Numbered from the stretch's first letter, positions 17,226 to 26,217 are shown. The stretch: DNA of 64,000 nt from Rhizobium sp. CB3090 (GCF_029714285.1 NZ_CP121662.1:744001-808000), one strand, 5' to 3'. Notes: a model not told the origin generated them from the sequence alone. Numbers and translations are program-made.

Positions 17226-17648
17226 TTAGTGGGTTCGAGCCGCCGTCAGCCGTTCGGCGCATTCGAGGACGCTCGCCGGAACGGGAAGAGTGCGGATCTC
17301 TTCCAGCGAATACCAGCCGAGCGCCGCAGCGTCATCGGCAGCCTCGGCGATCGCATCCTCGTCGGCATCGACCAGAAAAACCGACAGAACGAAATGACTG
17401 ACGAGCCTCCCATCTGCTGCATGGCTCCTGAGGTCGTAGGTCTCGAACAGACGGGGGTTTCGGGCGGTGATTCCGGTCTCTTCCCGAAATTCCCGCAATG
17501 CCGTTTCCGCTGGCGTTTCGCCTTCTTCGCCCCGCCCGCCGGGAAAGGCATACATATCGGCGGATGGCGGATTGCGTCGCAGCACCAACAGGAACCGGCC
17601 GTCACGTTCGAGGATGGCGGAAGAGGCGGGGCGAGGGATGGAGGTCAT
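17226..17648 (-). CDS. Nudix hydrolase
   Basis: A 140-residue Nudix pyrophosphohydrolase. The Nudix box G-x5-E-x7-REFREETGI is complete, so the metal-binding glutamates are present. Substrates of the family are nucleoside diphosphates linked to other moieties; this one is not assignable. The frame is open to a GTG at 17678; I chose the ATG at 17648, which begins just before the first beta strand (SIPRPASSAILERDGRFLLV). Neither start has a good RBS. Confidence 0.85.
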   Translation of the reverse strand: MTSIPRPASSAILERDGRFLLVLRRNPPSADMYAFPGGRGEEGETPAETALREFREETGITARNPRLFETYDLRSHAADGRLVSHFVLSVFLVDADEDAIAEAADDAAALGWYSLEEIRTLPVPASVLECAERLTAARTH

Positions 17649-17796
17649 TGGCCAAGTGGGTTTTGAGGAAGATATCACGTGAAAAGATACGCGGGCGGAG
17701 GAGCTTTCAATTCCATAAGATACGGCCCTTGTCGCCCGAGAGGGAAGCCCTTTTTACTTGCAAAGGAAATGGCGGCGATTCGGGTCCGCCAACCAG

Positions 17797-17946
17797 GCCA
17801 CCGAAAACATCTTTGCCGTCTATATCGTCGCCTCCATTCTCTGGCTGTGGCTGGTCAAAGGACGGCCGCCGGATCGTTGGGATCTCTCCGGCGCTGCCGT
17901 TTGTCTGGCGGGTGCGACCATAATCCTCTTCGGCCCGCGCGACTGA
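17797..17946 (+). pseudogene. ynfA: ynfA (UPF0060) C-terminal remnant
   Basis: The frame encodes [44 protein letters not shown], which matches the last third of UPF0060/YnfA small membrane proteins. The first two transmembrane segments are absent, no initiation site fits, and the usual AAYGG before VYI appears to have lost a few codons. It is a decayed fragment between the Nudix and SRAP genes. Confidence 0.7.
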
Positions 17947-17989
17947 CGTCCTCCTTGACCCGGCGCCTCGCGGGTGCAACACAAGCTGC

Positions 17990-18754
17990 ATGTGCGGACG
18001 ATTTGCATTGACGGAAACCGAGAAGAAGGTACGGGAATTGCTCGGCTATCTCGAGCATGAAGACTTTCCCGCGCGCTTCAACATTGCTCCGACGCAACCG
18101 ATCCTGGTCGTCGTTTCCGGCGATCGGCAGGAGAGGGGCAGCAATTTGCCGGATCGCCGTGCGCTGCTCGTCCGCTGGGGTTTTACGCCGGCCTGGGTGA
18201 AGGATCCCAAGGAATTTCCGTTGCTGATCAATGCCCGAGCGGAAACTGCGATCGGCAAGGCCTCGTTCCGGGCGGCCATGCGTCATAGGCGCATCCTGAT
18301 CCCGGCATCGGGATTCTACGAATGGCATCGCCCGTCGAAGGAAAGCGGCGAGAAATCACAGGCCTATTGGATCCGTCCGCGGCAGGGCGGCGTCATCGCC
18401 TTTGCGGGCCTGATGGAGACTTGGTCGTCGGCCGACGGTTCCGAAGTCGATACCGGCGCGATCCTGACGACGTCGGCGAACCGAACGATGCGTCCTATTC
18501 ATGACCGAATGCCTGTAGTCATCAAGCCGGAGGACTTTACGCGCTGGCTCGATTGCAAAACGCAGGAACCGCGTGAGGTCCTGGATCTGATGGGGCCGGT
18601 TCAGGAAGATTTCTTTGAGGCGATTCCGGTTTCCGACCGGGTCAACAAGGTCGCCAATATGGGACCGGAGCTGCAGGTGCCGGTTGCGATCGAACAGCCG
18701 GCCAAGCCGTCGAAGAAGCCGGATCCCGGCGATGGCCAGTTGAGCCTTCTCTGA
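17990..18754 (+). CDS. yedK: SOS response-associated peptidase (SRAP, YedK/HMCES type)
   Basis: A 254-residue SRAP protein. HMCES/YedK enzymes form a thiazolidine crosslink between Cys2 and abasic sites in single-stranded DNA, shielding them from cleavage. The product begins MCGRFALT, so Cys2 is exposed after Met removal, which fixes the start. Other conserved parts are RFNIAPTQ, INARAET (active-site Asn and Glu), RRILIPASGFYEWH and PIHDRMPV with the catalytic His. The C-terminal tail is Lys/Pro-rich and variable. Confidence 0.92.
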   Translation: MCGRFALTETEKKVRELLGYLEHEDFPARFNIAPTQPILVVVSGDRQERGSNLPDRRALLVRWGFTPAWVKDPKEFPLLINARAETAIGKASFRAAMRHRRILIPASGFYEWHRPSKESGEKSQAYWIRPRQGGVIAFAGLMETWSSADGSEVDTGAILTTSANRTMRPIHDRMPVVIKPEDFTRWLDCKTQEPREVLDLMGPVQEDFFEAIPVSDRVNKVANMGPELQVPVAIEQPAKPSKKPDPGDGQLSLL

Positions 18755-18829
18755 ACGGCCTTCATTCGGATCGGCGTCGCCATGCACCCCGGTGTTCAAC
18801 CATCGGGGTAGTTGGCGGATGTGGCAGGC

Positions 18830-18970
18830 TTAAGCGATCTTCTTCTTCAGCGGCTTGGTTTTCAGCATCAGATGGGCTGCCAGGACGGCCTTGAGTCCAA
18901 GAGGACGATAAAGCGCGGTAGGATCGATCTTTGCTTGCGGTTGTATCGTTTCGTCTTTTTTCGTGGTCAT
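18830..18970 (-). CDS. 46-residue basic protein of unknown function
   Basis: A short ORF with a near-perfect RBS, GGAGGAG, six bases before the ATG. The product begins MTTKKDETIQPQAKIDPT, has a central moderately hydrophobic stretch (LGLKAVLAAHLML) and ends in a very basic tail (KTKPLKKKIA). Codon use looks like that of neighbouring genes. No family recognised. A perfect 21-bp palindrome lies 58 bases upstream of the start (19028-19048), consistent with a regulated monocistronic gene. Confidence 0.6.
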   Translation of the reverse strand: MTTKKDETIQPQAKIDPTALYRPLGLKAVLAAHLMLKTKPLKKKIA

Positions 18971-19287
18971 ATGTTACTCCTCCACGTCTTCCCTAGTGTG
19001 TGTTTTTGGACTGCCGTGCCTCGTTGTTTTGTCATAAATCATGACAAATCAAAGGCATTCGCCGATCAGCTTTTGTAAACACCGACCATATTTCGCGAGG
19101 GTGACGCGAAATTTTACGAAAACTATATCTAATTTAGTTGTTTATTTTTCGTTAATTAGTTGCGTTCGGCATAGGCCGAATCCTATCGCAGAGACTAATT
19201 GCCCGCATGACCTTTTGTCGCAGCAACATCTTCCGGTTCTGAGCGGCAGTCTTCGAATCGTCTTAGGCAGACCTTGCCTGATTGCCG
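18971..19287. other. AT-richer regulatory gap upstream of the 46-residue gene
   Basis: The stretch is clearly lower in GC than its surroundings, particularly 19080-19160. It contains the palindrome at 19028-19048 and no convincing coding sequence on either strand. Confidence 0.5.
19028..19048. promoter_or_regulatory. Perfect 21-bp palindrome, probable operator
   Basis: TTTGTCAT-AAATC-ATGACAAA: two perfect 8-bp arms around a 5-base spacer. It lies 58 bases before the ATG of the 46-residue gene, where an operator would be expected. The binding protein is unknown; arms resemble neither FNR/FixK nor Irr boxes. Confidence 0.55.
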
Positions 19288-19393
19288 CTAATGCATGTCG
19301 CGCAAAAGTGTGCCGCGGTTTTGCGAGAACGACATGCAAAAACAAAGAGCTAAAGCAGGGGAGCGAATCTGAAAAGATCGCGACGAGCTTTAG
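19288..19393 (+). repeat. Dispersed mosaic repeat, family B, copy 1
   Basis: A 106-bp element starting CTAATGCATGTCGCGCAAAA and ending GCGACGAGCTTTAG, with the inner inverted pair GCATGTCG and CGACATGC. A close copy is at 41727-41831. The pssA stop codon (19390-19392 on the minus strand) lies inside it. Confidence 0.78.
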
Positions 19394-20250
19394 ATATGCC
19401 GGCCGATGTCGTCGTTGGAATCGTCCACATCAGGATCGGCAGGGCCATTGATGGTGTAGGTGCCGTATTTGCGCGTCCAGGAACGGGCTCCCAAGGGCAA
19501 GGACAGGAGATAGGCAACAACGGTTACCACCATGACATGCCAGGTATAGCTCATCAGCAGCGCCACATAGACGACGAGCGCAAGCATGATCGGCAGCACG
19601 AGATCGCGGCGGATGCGGCTGCTTTCCGTTTTTCCGGACCAGACGGGCAGGCGGCTGACCAGCAGGAAGCCGATCAGCACGGTGTAGGCAGCACCCCAAT
19701 AGGCGAAGGTCCTGGTGGGCGTCAGGCCGAGGAAGCCGAGATAGACGGGCAGCAACACCAGCATCGCGCCGGCCGGCGCCGGCACGCCGACAAAATATTC
19801 GGACTGCCAGGACGCCTTGTTCTCCCGCTCCGCCATGACGTTGAAGCGCGCGAGCCGCAGACCCGCGGCGATGGTATAGATCAGCGCCGCGATCCAGCCG
19901 AGCGAGCGTGCCTGATCCAGCAGGAAGACGTAGACGACGAGGGCCGGTGCGACACCGAAGTTGACGATGTCGGCAAGCGAATCCATCTGTGCGCCGAACT
20001 TGGAGGTGGCCTTCATCAGCCGCGCTACGCGCCCGTCGATGCCATCGAGGAAAGCGGCCACCAGCACCGCCACCACGGCGAGCTCGTAACGGTTTTCGAA
20101 GGCGAGGCGGATGCCGGTCAGGCCGGCGCAGATCGCCAGCACGGTGATCATGTTCGGCACCATCAGCCGCAGCGGAATTTCCCGTAGGCGCGGCCCGCGC
20201 GCCTCGTCGTTGGGGCCATGCGGCTCGAAGGGCGGAAAAGGCGTCTTCAT
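19390..20250 (-). CDS. pssA: CDP-diacylglycerol--serine O-phosphatidyltransferase
   Basis: Makes phosphatidylserine from CDP-diacylglycerol and serine, the first committed step to phosphatidylethanolamine. The 286-residue membrane protein carries the CDP-alcohol phosphotransferase motif DG-x2-AR-x8-G-x3-D-x3-D (DGRVARLMKATSKFGAQMDS then LAD), with several membrane helices before and after. It follows psd by 20 bases and is cotranscribed with it. Its TAA stop comes from a dispersed repeat element, so the C-terminus may differ slightly from relatives. Confidence 0.94.
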   Translation of the reverse strand: MKTPFPPFEPHGPNDEARGPRLREIPLRLMVPNMITVLAICAGLTGIRLAFENRYELAVVAVLVAAFLDGIDGRVARLMKATSKFGAQMDSLADIVNFGVAPALVVYVFLLDQARSLGWIAALIYTIAAGLRLARFNVMAERENKASWQSEYFVGVPAPAGAMLVLLPVYLGFLGLTPTRTFAYWGAAYTVLIGFLLVSRLPVWSGKTESSRIRRDLVLPIMLALVVYVALLMSYTWHVMVVTVVAYLLSLPLGARSWTRKYGTYTINGPADPDVDDSNDDIGRHI

Positions 20251-20270
20251 CTCGCTCGTTTTCTCCGGGC

Positions 20271-20969
20271 TCAGCTACGGCGGCTAATGATGGGGCCCTT
20301 CAGCGAGCCGAATTCGGCAATCACGGTTTCGCCTGCGATCGCCCTTTGGCCGACTGCGACACGCGCCGCCGCTTCTGCCGGCAGGAAGACATCGAGGCGG
20401 GAACCGAAGCGGATCAGGCCAATGCGCTCGCCGGCGTCGATCGGCTCGTTCTCGTTGACAAAGCAGAGAATACGACGGGCAACCAGGCCGGCAATCTGCA
20501 CGACGCCGATCTCGCCATGATTCGTCTCGATGACGAGGCCGTTGCGCTCGTTCTGTTCGCTTGCCTTGTCCAGCTCTGCATTGAGGAAGCTGCCTTGGCG
20601 ATAGGCGACAGTGGTGATGCGGCCGCGCATCGGCGAGCGATTCACATGGCAATCGAAGACGTTCATGAAAATCGAAATGCGCAGCATCGGCTCACGGCCC
20701 AGATTGAGCTCAGCTGGCGGCGTGACCATCTGCACGCCGGAGACCTTGCCGTCGGCGGGCGATACCACGAGATCGTCGTCTTGCGGCGTCATGCGCTCCG
20801 GATCGCGGAAGAAATAGGCGCACCAGAGCGTGAAGATCAAACCGATCCAAAAGAGCGGTTTGAAGATCCAGCCGAGAACCAGCGACGCAACAAAGAAACC
20901 CGCGACAAAGGGATAACCTTCCTTATGCACCGGGACGATGACGTTGCGCACGCTGTTCAACAAGCTCAT
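20271..20969 (-). CDS. psd: Phosphatidylserine decarboxylase proenzyme
   Basis: Converts phosphatidylserine to phosphatidylethanolamine at the inner membrane. The 232-residue length fits the short bacterial type. A hydrophobic segment lies near residues 20-50. The self-cleavage site that yields the pyruvoyl cofactor is in [12 protein letters not shown], between Gly and Ser; the motif is FGS rather than the LGST of the E. coli form, as in other short-type enzymes. Forms an operon with pssA downstream. Confidence 0.94.
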   Translation of the reverse strand: MSLLNSVRNVIVPVHKEGYPFVAGFFVASLVLGWIFKPLFWIGLIFTLWCAYFFRDPERMTPQDDDLVVSPADGKVSGVQMVTPPAELNLGREPMLRISIFMNVFDCHVNRSPMRGRITTVAYRQGSFLNAELDKASEQNERNGLVIETNHGEIGVVQIAGLVARRILCFVNENEPIDAGERIGLIRFGSRLDVFLPAEAAARVAVGQRAIAGETVIAEFGSLKGPIISRRS

Positions 20970-21226
20970 CTACGGCCTACTCCGTTAGGGCAGTCTCACC
21001 AAAAACCGGGTTCCGGTTGTCGGACGTGATCATGCCAGTCAAAAGAATGAAAGCAAGATAAGCGGTCTTGCTCTGATTACCAGTCGAGCGTGACTACAGG
21101 CAAACTCTGTCATGGGCAATGCTTTCGCACGCTCTCCTCCAGCGCAATCCGCGCGGGGCCAAGATGCCAACGATCCGTAGCGTTGAAAAGCGTTGTCTGT
21201 GGAAACTCCGCGCCGGGCGCAAAGAA
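20970..21226. other. Gap between psd and the PAP2 gene
   Basis: About 260 bases with no supported gene. A 83-codon frame on the minus strand (21094-21345) runs into the PAP2 gene out of frame and has no RBS. Bases around 20996-21040 resemble one arm of the rhizobial GATCATGC palindrome. Confidence 0.4.
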
Positions 21227-21255
21227 AAGGTCGCCGACGGGAAGCAGCGACCTTT
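21227..21255 (-). terminator. Rho-independent terminator of the PAP2 gene
   Basis: AAAGGTCGC and GCGACCTTT form a perfect 9-bp stem with an 11-base loop. Read on the minus strand, it is followed by TTTTCTTT-like sequence and lies 25 bases beyond the stop of the PAP2 gene. Confidence 0.8.
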
Positions 21256-21280
21256 CATGCCTGTGATTATAGGATAAAAT

Positions 21281-21979
21281 TTAGAGGCCGAGAGCAGCGC
21301 GCAGCTCGGCCTTGGCGCCCTCATATTCGCTCTTGTAGTCGTCATGCGTCATGATGGTTTCGGCGATGACGGTGCCGGCGATATGGGCGGCTTCGATGTC
21401 GGAGGCGTAATGGATGCCGCCGACAACGCGGTTATGGCCATATTCCCAGGCGCGGGCCATGATGATGGCGCGCTTTTCCGGCACCATGTTTGCCAGCACG
21501 ATGCCCATCAGCGTGCCGACCGTGGCGTGGCCGGATGGATATGAGCCGGACTTGGAGAGCGGTACGATCGGCTTTACGAGATCGCTGTAGAGGTGCGGAC
21601 GCGGGCGCTTCCAGACATCCTTGGCCGGATCGACGACGGCGCCTTCGGTCTCGACGACGCGATCGAAGAATGCCGAGAACTTCGGCAGGTTTTCCTTGGT
21701 GAATTTCGGATTGTCGATAACGTCGGAGAAGCGCCAGACGTTCTCTTCGGCATCGGCAACGGCACGAGCTGCCATTTCCGGTGTGCGGGTAACCTGAATC
21801 ATCAGGATTTCGCCGAGTTCGGCCTTCATCTGAGCCGAATCATTGGCAGGTGGCGGCGGCAGCAGGTTGAGGAGGTTTATCTCCTTGGCATCCGCGAAGG
21901 GTTTCGCATCACCGGCAAAAACCGGCGAGGCGGCGCCGACGACGAGCAGCAGCGTTAAGGTTCTGGCAAAATTACGCAT
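21281..21979 (-). CDS. Exported PAP2-family (class A type) acid phosphatase
   Basis: A 232-residue precursor with a signal peptide (residues 1-23, ending SPVFA). The three PAP2 phosphatase motifs are complete: KDVWKRPRP, YPSGHAT and HNRVVGGIHYASD, with both catalytic His. Length and layout match class A nonspecific acid phosphatases of the PhoN type, so it should act on phosphomonoesters in the periplasm. The ATG at 21979 is preceded by GGGAG and begins the signal peptide; a start at 22015 adds an uninformative leader. Confidence 0.88.
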   Translation of the reverse strand: MRNFARTLTLLLVVGAASPVFAGDAKPFADAKEINLLNLLPPPPANDSAQMKAELGEILMIQVTRTPEMAARAVADAEENVWRFSDVIDNPKFTKENLPKFSAFFDRVVETEGAVVDPAKDVWKRPRPHLYSDLVKPIVPLSKSGSYPSGHATVGTLMGIVLANMVPEKRAIIMARAWEYGHNRVVGGIHYASDIEAAHIAGTVIAETIMTHDDYKSEYEGAKAELRAALGL

Positions 21980-22108
21980 TTGGGGCTCCCTTGATGTGAG
22001 ACCCGTACCTATCAAGCTGTCATCTCAATCGCGTGACAAGCGAAGTCCGCAATGTCTCTGCGCCGCATTTGCCCGCAACGACGACGCAAGTCTCGCCGAG
22101 TCCACTCT

Positions 22109-23995
22109 TCAGTTCGCCGGCGCCAGCCGGCTGACCACGCCGAGTTCGTCGCTCTCGCGCACCTGTTTCAGATGTTCTTCCGCCTGTGTTGCCTCGCGCT
22201 GGCGGTTCCACATCGAGGCATAGAGGCCGTTTTGCTCCAGAAGGGCGGCGTGCGTGCCGCGCTCGGCGATCTCACCGCTTTTTAGCACGATGATCTCATC
22301 GGCGCCGATGACGGTGGAGAGTCGGTGGGCAATGACCAGCGTTGTGCGGTTTTTCGAGACGACGTCGAGTGCCGCCTGGATTTCCCGTTCGGTTGTCGTA
22401 TCCAGCGCCGAGGTGGCCTCGTCAAGGATAAGCACGGGCGGAGCCTTGAGGATGGTGCGGGCGATGGCAACGCGCTGCTTCTCGCCGCCCGACAGTTTCA
22501 ATCCGCGTTCGCCGACCTTCGTGTCGAAGCCCTCGGGCAGATGGCGGATGAAGTCGCCGATCTGGGCGATTTCTGCGGCGGTCGTCACCTCGTTTTCGCT
22601 CGCACCGGGTCGGCCGTAGCGAATGTTATAGGCGATGGTGTCGTTGAAGAGCACAGTGTCCTGCGGCACCATGCCGATGACCTTGCGCAAGCTCTTTTGC
22701 GTCACCGTGCGCAGATCCTGACCGTCAATGGTGATCGTGCCGCTCTGTACGTCGTAAAAGCGGTAGAGAAGCCGCGACAGGGTCGATTTTCCGGCACCCG
22801 AAGGGCCGACGACGGCGACCGTCTTGCCGGCCGGCACCTCGAAGGAAATGCCTTTGAGGATCGGCCGGGCGGAATCATAGGCGAAATGCACATCCTTGAA
22901 CGAGATGGCACCGTTGCCGATGACCAGTTCCCTGGCGCCGGGAGCATCCGTCACCTCGGGCTTGACTTCCAGCAGATCGAACATCTCCTCGATGTCGGTC
23001 AGGCCCTGGCGGATTTCGCGATAGACGAAGCCGATGAAGTTCAGCGGCACAGAAAGCTGCAGCAGCATCGAGTTGATGAAGACGAAATCGCCGACCGTCT
23101 GATGCCCGTGAAGAACGGCCCAGCCGGAAAATACCAGCATGACCGTGGTGCCGAGGCCAAAGATCAGGCCTTGGCCGAAGTTCAGCCATCCCAGCGAAGT
23201 CCAGACATCGGTGGCGGCCTTCTCATAGCGCGACATCGACTGATCGAAGCGCCTTGCCTCCATCTCCTCGTTGCCGAAATATTTGACCGTTTCGAAGTTC
23301 AGAAGCGAATCGATCGCCTTGGTGTTGGCGTCGGTGTCGCTCTCGTTCATCGAGCGGCGGATGGAAATGCGCCAGTCGCTCGCCCGGACGGTGAACCAGA
23401 TGTAGAGCCAGACTGTGACGGCAGTAATGGCGAGATAGGAAAAGCCATAACCGCGCCAGAAGATAACTGCGGTCAGCAGGAATTCGACGAAGGTCGGAAC
23501 GGTGTTGAGAATGGTGAAGCGGACGATCGTCTCGATGCCCTTGGTGCCGCGTTCGATGATGCGCGACAGGCCGCCAGTCTTGCGCTCGAGATGAAAGCGC
23601 AGCGACAGCTCGTGCATGTGCACGAACGTCCGGTAGGCGAGCTGACGCACGGCATATTGGCCGACACTGGCAAAGAGCGAGTCGCGCAATTGGTTGAGGC
23701 CGAGCTGGATGAGGCGAGTAACGTTCGTGGCGACGATGAGCGCGATGGCGCCCACCATGAAGGCCGGCAGGATGCCCTGCATGTCCAGCTTGCCGTTCAG
23801 GGCATCGACGGACCATTTGAAGAAATACGGAACCAGCAGCAGGAAGAATTTGGAGACCAGCAGGAAGACGGTCGCCCAGACCACGCGCATCTTCAGGTCC
23901 ATGCGTCCGGCCGGCCACATATACGGCCAGAGATTGACGATCGTATTCAACGGATTGCTGGAATCCGCCGATATTGTCTTCTTGCGGTCTGCCAT
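22109..23995 (-). CDS. Atm1-type ABC exporter (fused permease and ATPase)
   Basis: A 628-residue half-transporter with six membrane helices (about residues 35-320) and an ATPase domain: Walker [10 protein letters not shown], signature LSGGEKQ, Walker B VLILDEATSALD and switch His in VIAHRLS. The segment RIIERGTKGIETIVRFTILN is typical of the ABCB7/Atm1/HMT1 group, which exports glutathione conjugates and related thiols and supports iron-sulfur homeostasis and heavy metal resistance. It would act as a homodimer in the inner membrane. The ATG at 23995 starts the family-like N-terminus. Confidence 0.9.
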   Translation of the reverse strand: MADRKKTISADSSNPLNTIVNLWPYMWPAGRMDLKMRVVWATVFLLVSKFFLLLVPYFFKWSVDALNGKLDMQGILPAFMVGAIALIVATNVTRLIQLGLNQLRDSLFASVGQYAVRQLAYRTFVHMHELSLRFHLERKTGGLSRIIERGTKGIETIVRFTILNTVPTFVEFLLTAVIFWRGYGFSYLAITAVTVWLYIWFTVRASDWRISIRRSMNESDTDANTKAIDSLLNFETVKYFGNEEMEARRFDQSMSRYEKAATDVWTSLGWLNFGQGLIFGLGTTVMLVFSGWAVLHGHQTVGDFVFINSMLLQLSVPLNFIGFVYREIRQGLTDIEEMFDLLEVKPEVTDAPGARELVIGNGAISFKDVHFAYDSARPILKGISFEVPAGKTVAVVGPSGAGKSTLSRLLYRFYDVQSGTITIDGQDLRTVTQKSLRKVIGMVPQDTVLFNDTIAYNIRYGRPGASENEVTTAAEIAQIGDFIRHLPEGFDTKVGERGLKLSGGEKQRVAIARTILKAPPVLILDEATSALDTTTEREIQAALDVVSKNRTTLVIAHRLSTVIGADEIIVLKSGEIAERGTHAALLEQNGLYASMWNRQREATQAEEHLKQVRESDELGVVSRLAPAN

Positions 23996-24132
23996 GTCCG
24001 TCTCCGGCAAATATCTGAGCCAGCCGGGTACGGCGAGCGCTCGCGCAGCCTGGCTGGACGGCCCCGTCAGGTATGAGCAGGGCAATGAGGGTCGGCGGGA
24101 GGCTTATACTATTTTTATGTCGGGTAAAAGCA

Positions 24133-24160
24133 GAGGCCAGACGTTGATGTGCCTGGCCTC
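24133..24160 (-). terminator. Terminator after the LysM gene
   Basis: GAGGCCAG and CTGGCCTC form an 8-bp stem with a 12-base loop. On the minus strand it is followed by TGCTTTTACC, a short T-run, 20 bases beyond the LysM gene stop. Confidence 0.6.
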
Positions 24161-24180
24161 CTGAGGTGAGAGGTGATGTC

Positions 24181-26217
24181 TTAAAGATGTCCGCCTGAAA
24201 GCCGCTTGCGGTGCAGTTCTTCCGCATTCGGCAGCGCGTCCTTCGGCAGGCCGAAAACCTGGCCGGGCAGAATGCGGTCCGGATTGTTGATCTTGTCCTC
24301 ATTGGCGAGATAGATCGTCGTGTAGCGCACGCCGGCGCCGTAGGTGCGGCGAGAAATCTGCCAGAGCGTATCGCCGCGACGGATGATGACCGCATTGGTG
24401 TTCTGCGAAAGGGGTGCTTGCTGCAGAGTCTTGGGGCCGCTGCCGCTGGAGGAGGTGTCGGCACTGGCCGGTGCCGTGGTGGTATTCTCGGGCTTGGTGA
24501 CGGCAGCGATCATCTGTCCGAGATTGGGCAGCCCATCGCCGACCGACTTCGGGTCTCTCGGTAGAGCCTGCAGCGCTCCTAGCGCCTGGCCAGCCGCATT
24601 TGCCGCATCGGCTGCAGCCTGTTTTAGCGTGGGACTGGCATCGATCGCCGGACGGAATTCCGAAAGCGACTTCAGAGCAATTTCAGTTCCCGAGCGAGCG
24701 GCTGCAAGTTGTTCTGCATTCGGCTGCTTGCCGTTGGCAAAAAGGTCCTTCAGCAGGGCGAAAGCCTTGGCGGTATTCTCCCGCAGCTTGCCAAGCTCAC
24801 CTTCGTCGAGCGGCACCATGGTTGTGGCCGAGGCGCTGCCACTGCTGCCGGAGGCCGCCGGTGTTTGCGCCGCGACGGTCACCTGATTGCCTTCCGGACG
24901 GGTGAAATTGACGCTGGTGCGCACCGTGACCTTGCCGGTGCCGTCGAGGACATCGACACGGATCTTATGGTCGCCCACCGTCAGCGGCATCGTGCCGTCG
25001 ACGACGAAATGCCCGTCGGCTCCGGCTGCGATCTCGCCGATCAGCTTGTCGTCGGCATAGGCGCGAACCTTAGCGTTCGGCTTGGTCGTGCCGGCAACGA
25101 AGATGTGGTTGTTTTCGATCTCGACTGCATTGACCAAGACATCGGGCTGGCTACCCGTCGTTGTTGCAGGAGCGGTCCCGGCGTCGCTGGCCGGATTGGC
25201 GGAGGCAACAGCAGTGTTGTCCTGTGGTTTGGCCCCGGTTGCGTCGTTCGCGGGCGTATTGGCCGCCATCTGCTCGTCGGACGCGGCGCGCCCTTGCTTG
25301 GCCGACGGCGCGGTGATGATGCGGCTTGCCGCGCCGGGCTTGGAAACCATGGCGAGAAGCTGGCTCTTGTCGTCCTTCGGAACCGAAACGGTAGCAACTT
25401 CCTCTGAAGTGACGGCCTTGCCGTCCTTGCCGGTTGCACGCAACACAAGTTCATGATCGCCGGGCGGCAGCGGATTGTCGAGCACGGCGGCAAAATCGCC
25501 GCTCGGTCCGACCTCGGTCGTCGTCACCACCTTGTCTCCATCGACGATCTCCAGCTTGGAATTCGACTCGGCCTTGCCGGCTATGACGGTGGAGCCGTCG
25601 GGCTCGACACGCAGCACATCGAAAGAGGGCGTAACTGGGTCTGCCGCTTGCGTTTGCGGCGCGCTTTCGCCGGTGAGCGCTACGCGCGCCTTGTCGATTG
25701 CGGCGGTAGCATCCGCGATGTTCTCCGGAAGCGACTGGATGATGGCGAGCGCCTTGCCGGCGCCGTCATGGGCCTTGTTGACCAGAGCGGCCGTTACCGC
25801 ATCCGTACCTTGGGGAGCGGCAAAATCGACGATCGCCTGCAGGGCAGTGGTCACCTTCGTCTTGGCCGAGGTGAATACATCCTCGCTCGGCCCCTTGCCG
25901 TCCTTGAAGAGCGCCCTGAGATCGGAAAGGGAGGTGACAGCCGTGCCGCTGAGATCGGTAAGCTTCTTCGTGACATCGGCGGCGTTGGTTGCGGTTGCGA
26001 CGCCACCCTCCGTTACCTCACCAACCTTTTTCACGGAGTCGCCGGCCTTTTGGCCATTCTCCGAAATGGTGTTTTTCACCGCGTCGCTCGCCTGATTGAT
26101 GGCATCACTGATTGACTTCTTATCGCCGTTGATACGCGGCATCACAAAGAAGACCATCAGGATAGTCGCAACTACCAGCACCAACAGAGCCAGCAAGCCG
26201 GCACGGTTCTTCATCAT
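24181..26217 (-). CDS. Membrane-anchored LysM protein with duplicated helical and Ig-like modules
   Basis: A 678-residue envelope protein. One N-terminal membrane helix (residues 7-27) anchors it. Then come helical module A1 (96-170), an Ig-like beta module (about 198-280), a low-complexity linker, a second Ig-like module (about 358-440), helical module A2 (485-560) and a C-terminal LysM peptidoglycan-binding domain (609-658, RRGDTLWQISRRTYG). A1 and A2 align (LFKDGKGPS with LFANGKQPN; AGKALAIIQSLP with AGQALGALQALP), as do the two Ig-like units. ATG ATG at 26217 has GGAG 6 bases upstream. Probably a cell-wall-associated structural protein; LysM binding is known for the family, the rest is inference. 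Confidence 0.85.
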   Translation of the reverse strand: MMKNRAGLLALLVLVVATILMVFFVMPRINGDKKSISDAINQASDAVKNTISENGQKAGDSVKKVGEVTEGGVATATNAADVTKKLTDLSGTAVTSLSDLRALFKDGKGPSEDVFTSAKTKVTTALQAIVDFAAPQGTDAVTAALVNKAHDGAGKALAIIQSLPENIADATAAIDKARVALTGESAPQTQAADPVTPSFDVLRVEPDGSTVIAGKAESNSKLEIVDGDKVVTTTEVGPSGDFAAVLDNPLPPGDHELVLRATGKDGKAVTSEEVATVSVPKDDKSQLLAMVSKPGAASRIITAPSAKQGRAASDEQMAANTPANDATGAKPQDNTAVASANPASDAGTAPATTTGSQPDVLVNAVEIENNHIFVAGTTKPNAKVRAYADDKLIGEIAAGADGHFVVDGTMPLTVGDHKIRVDVLDGTGKVTVRTSVNFTRPEGNQVTVAAQTPAASGSSGSASATTMVPLDEGELGKLRENTAKAFALLKDLFANGKQPNAEQLAAARSGTEIALKSLSEFRPAIDASPTLKQAAADAANAAGQALGALQALPRDPKSVGDGLPNLGQMIAAVTKPENTTTAPASADTSSSGSGPKTLQQAPLSQNTNAVIIRRGDTLWQISRRTYGAGVRYTTIYLANEDKINNPDRILPGQVFGLPKDALPNAEELHRKRLSGGHL

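Noticed and set aside
21094..21345. 83-codon minus-strand frame before the PAP2 gene end
   Set aside because: It overlaps the PAP2 coding end and its terminator out of frame and has no RBS or known motif.
22325..24076. 583-codon open frame antisense to the ABC exporter
   Set aside because: The exporter strand carries all ABC motifs; the opposite frame has none and no RBS.
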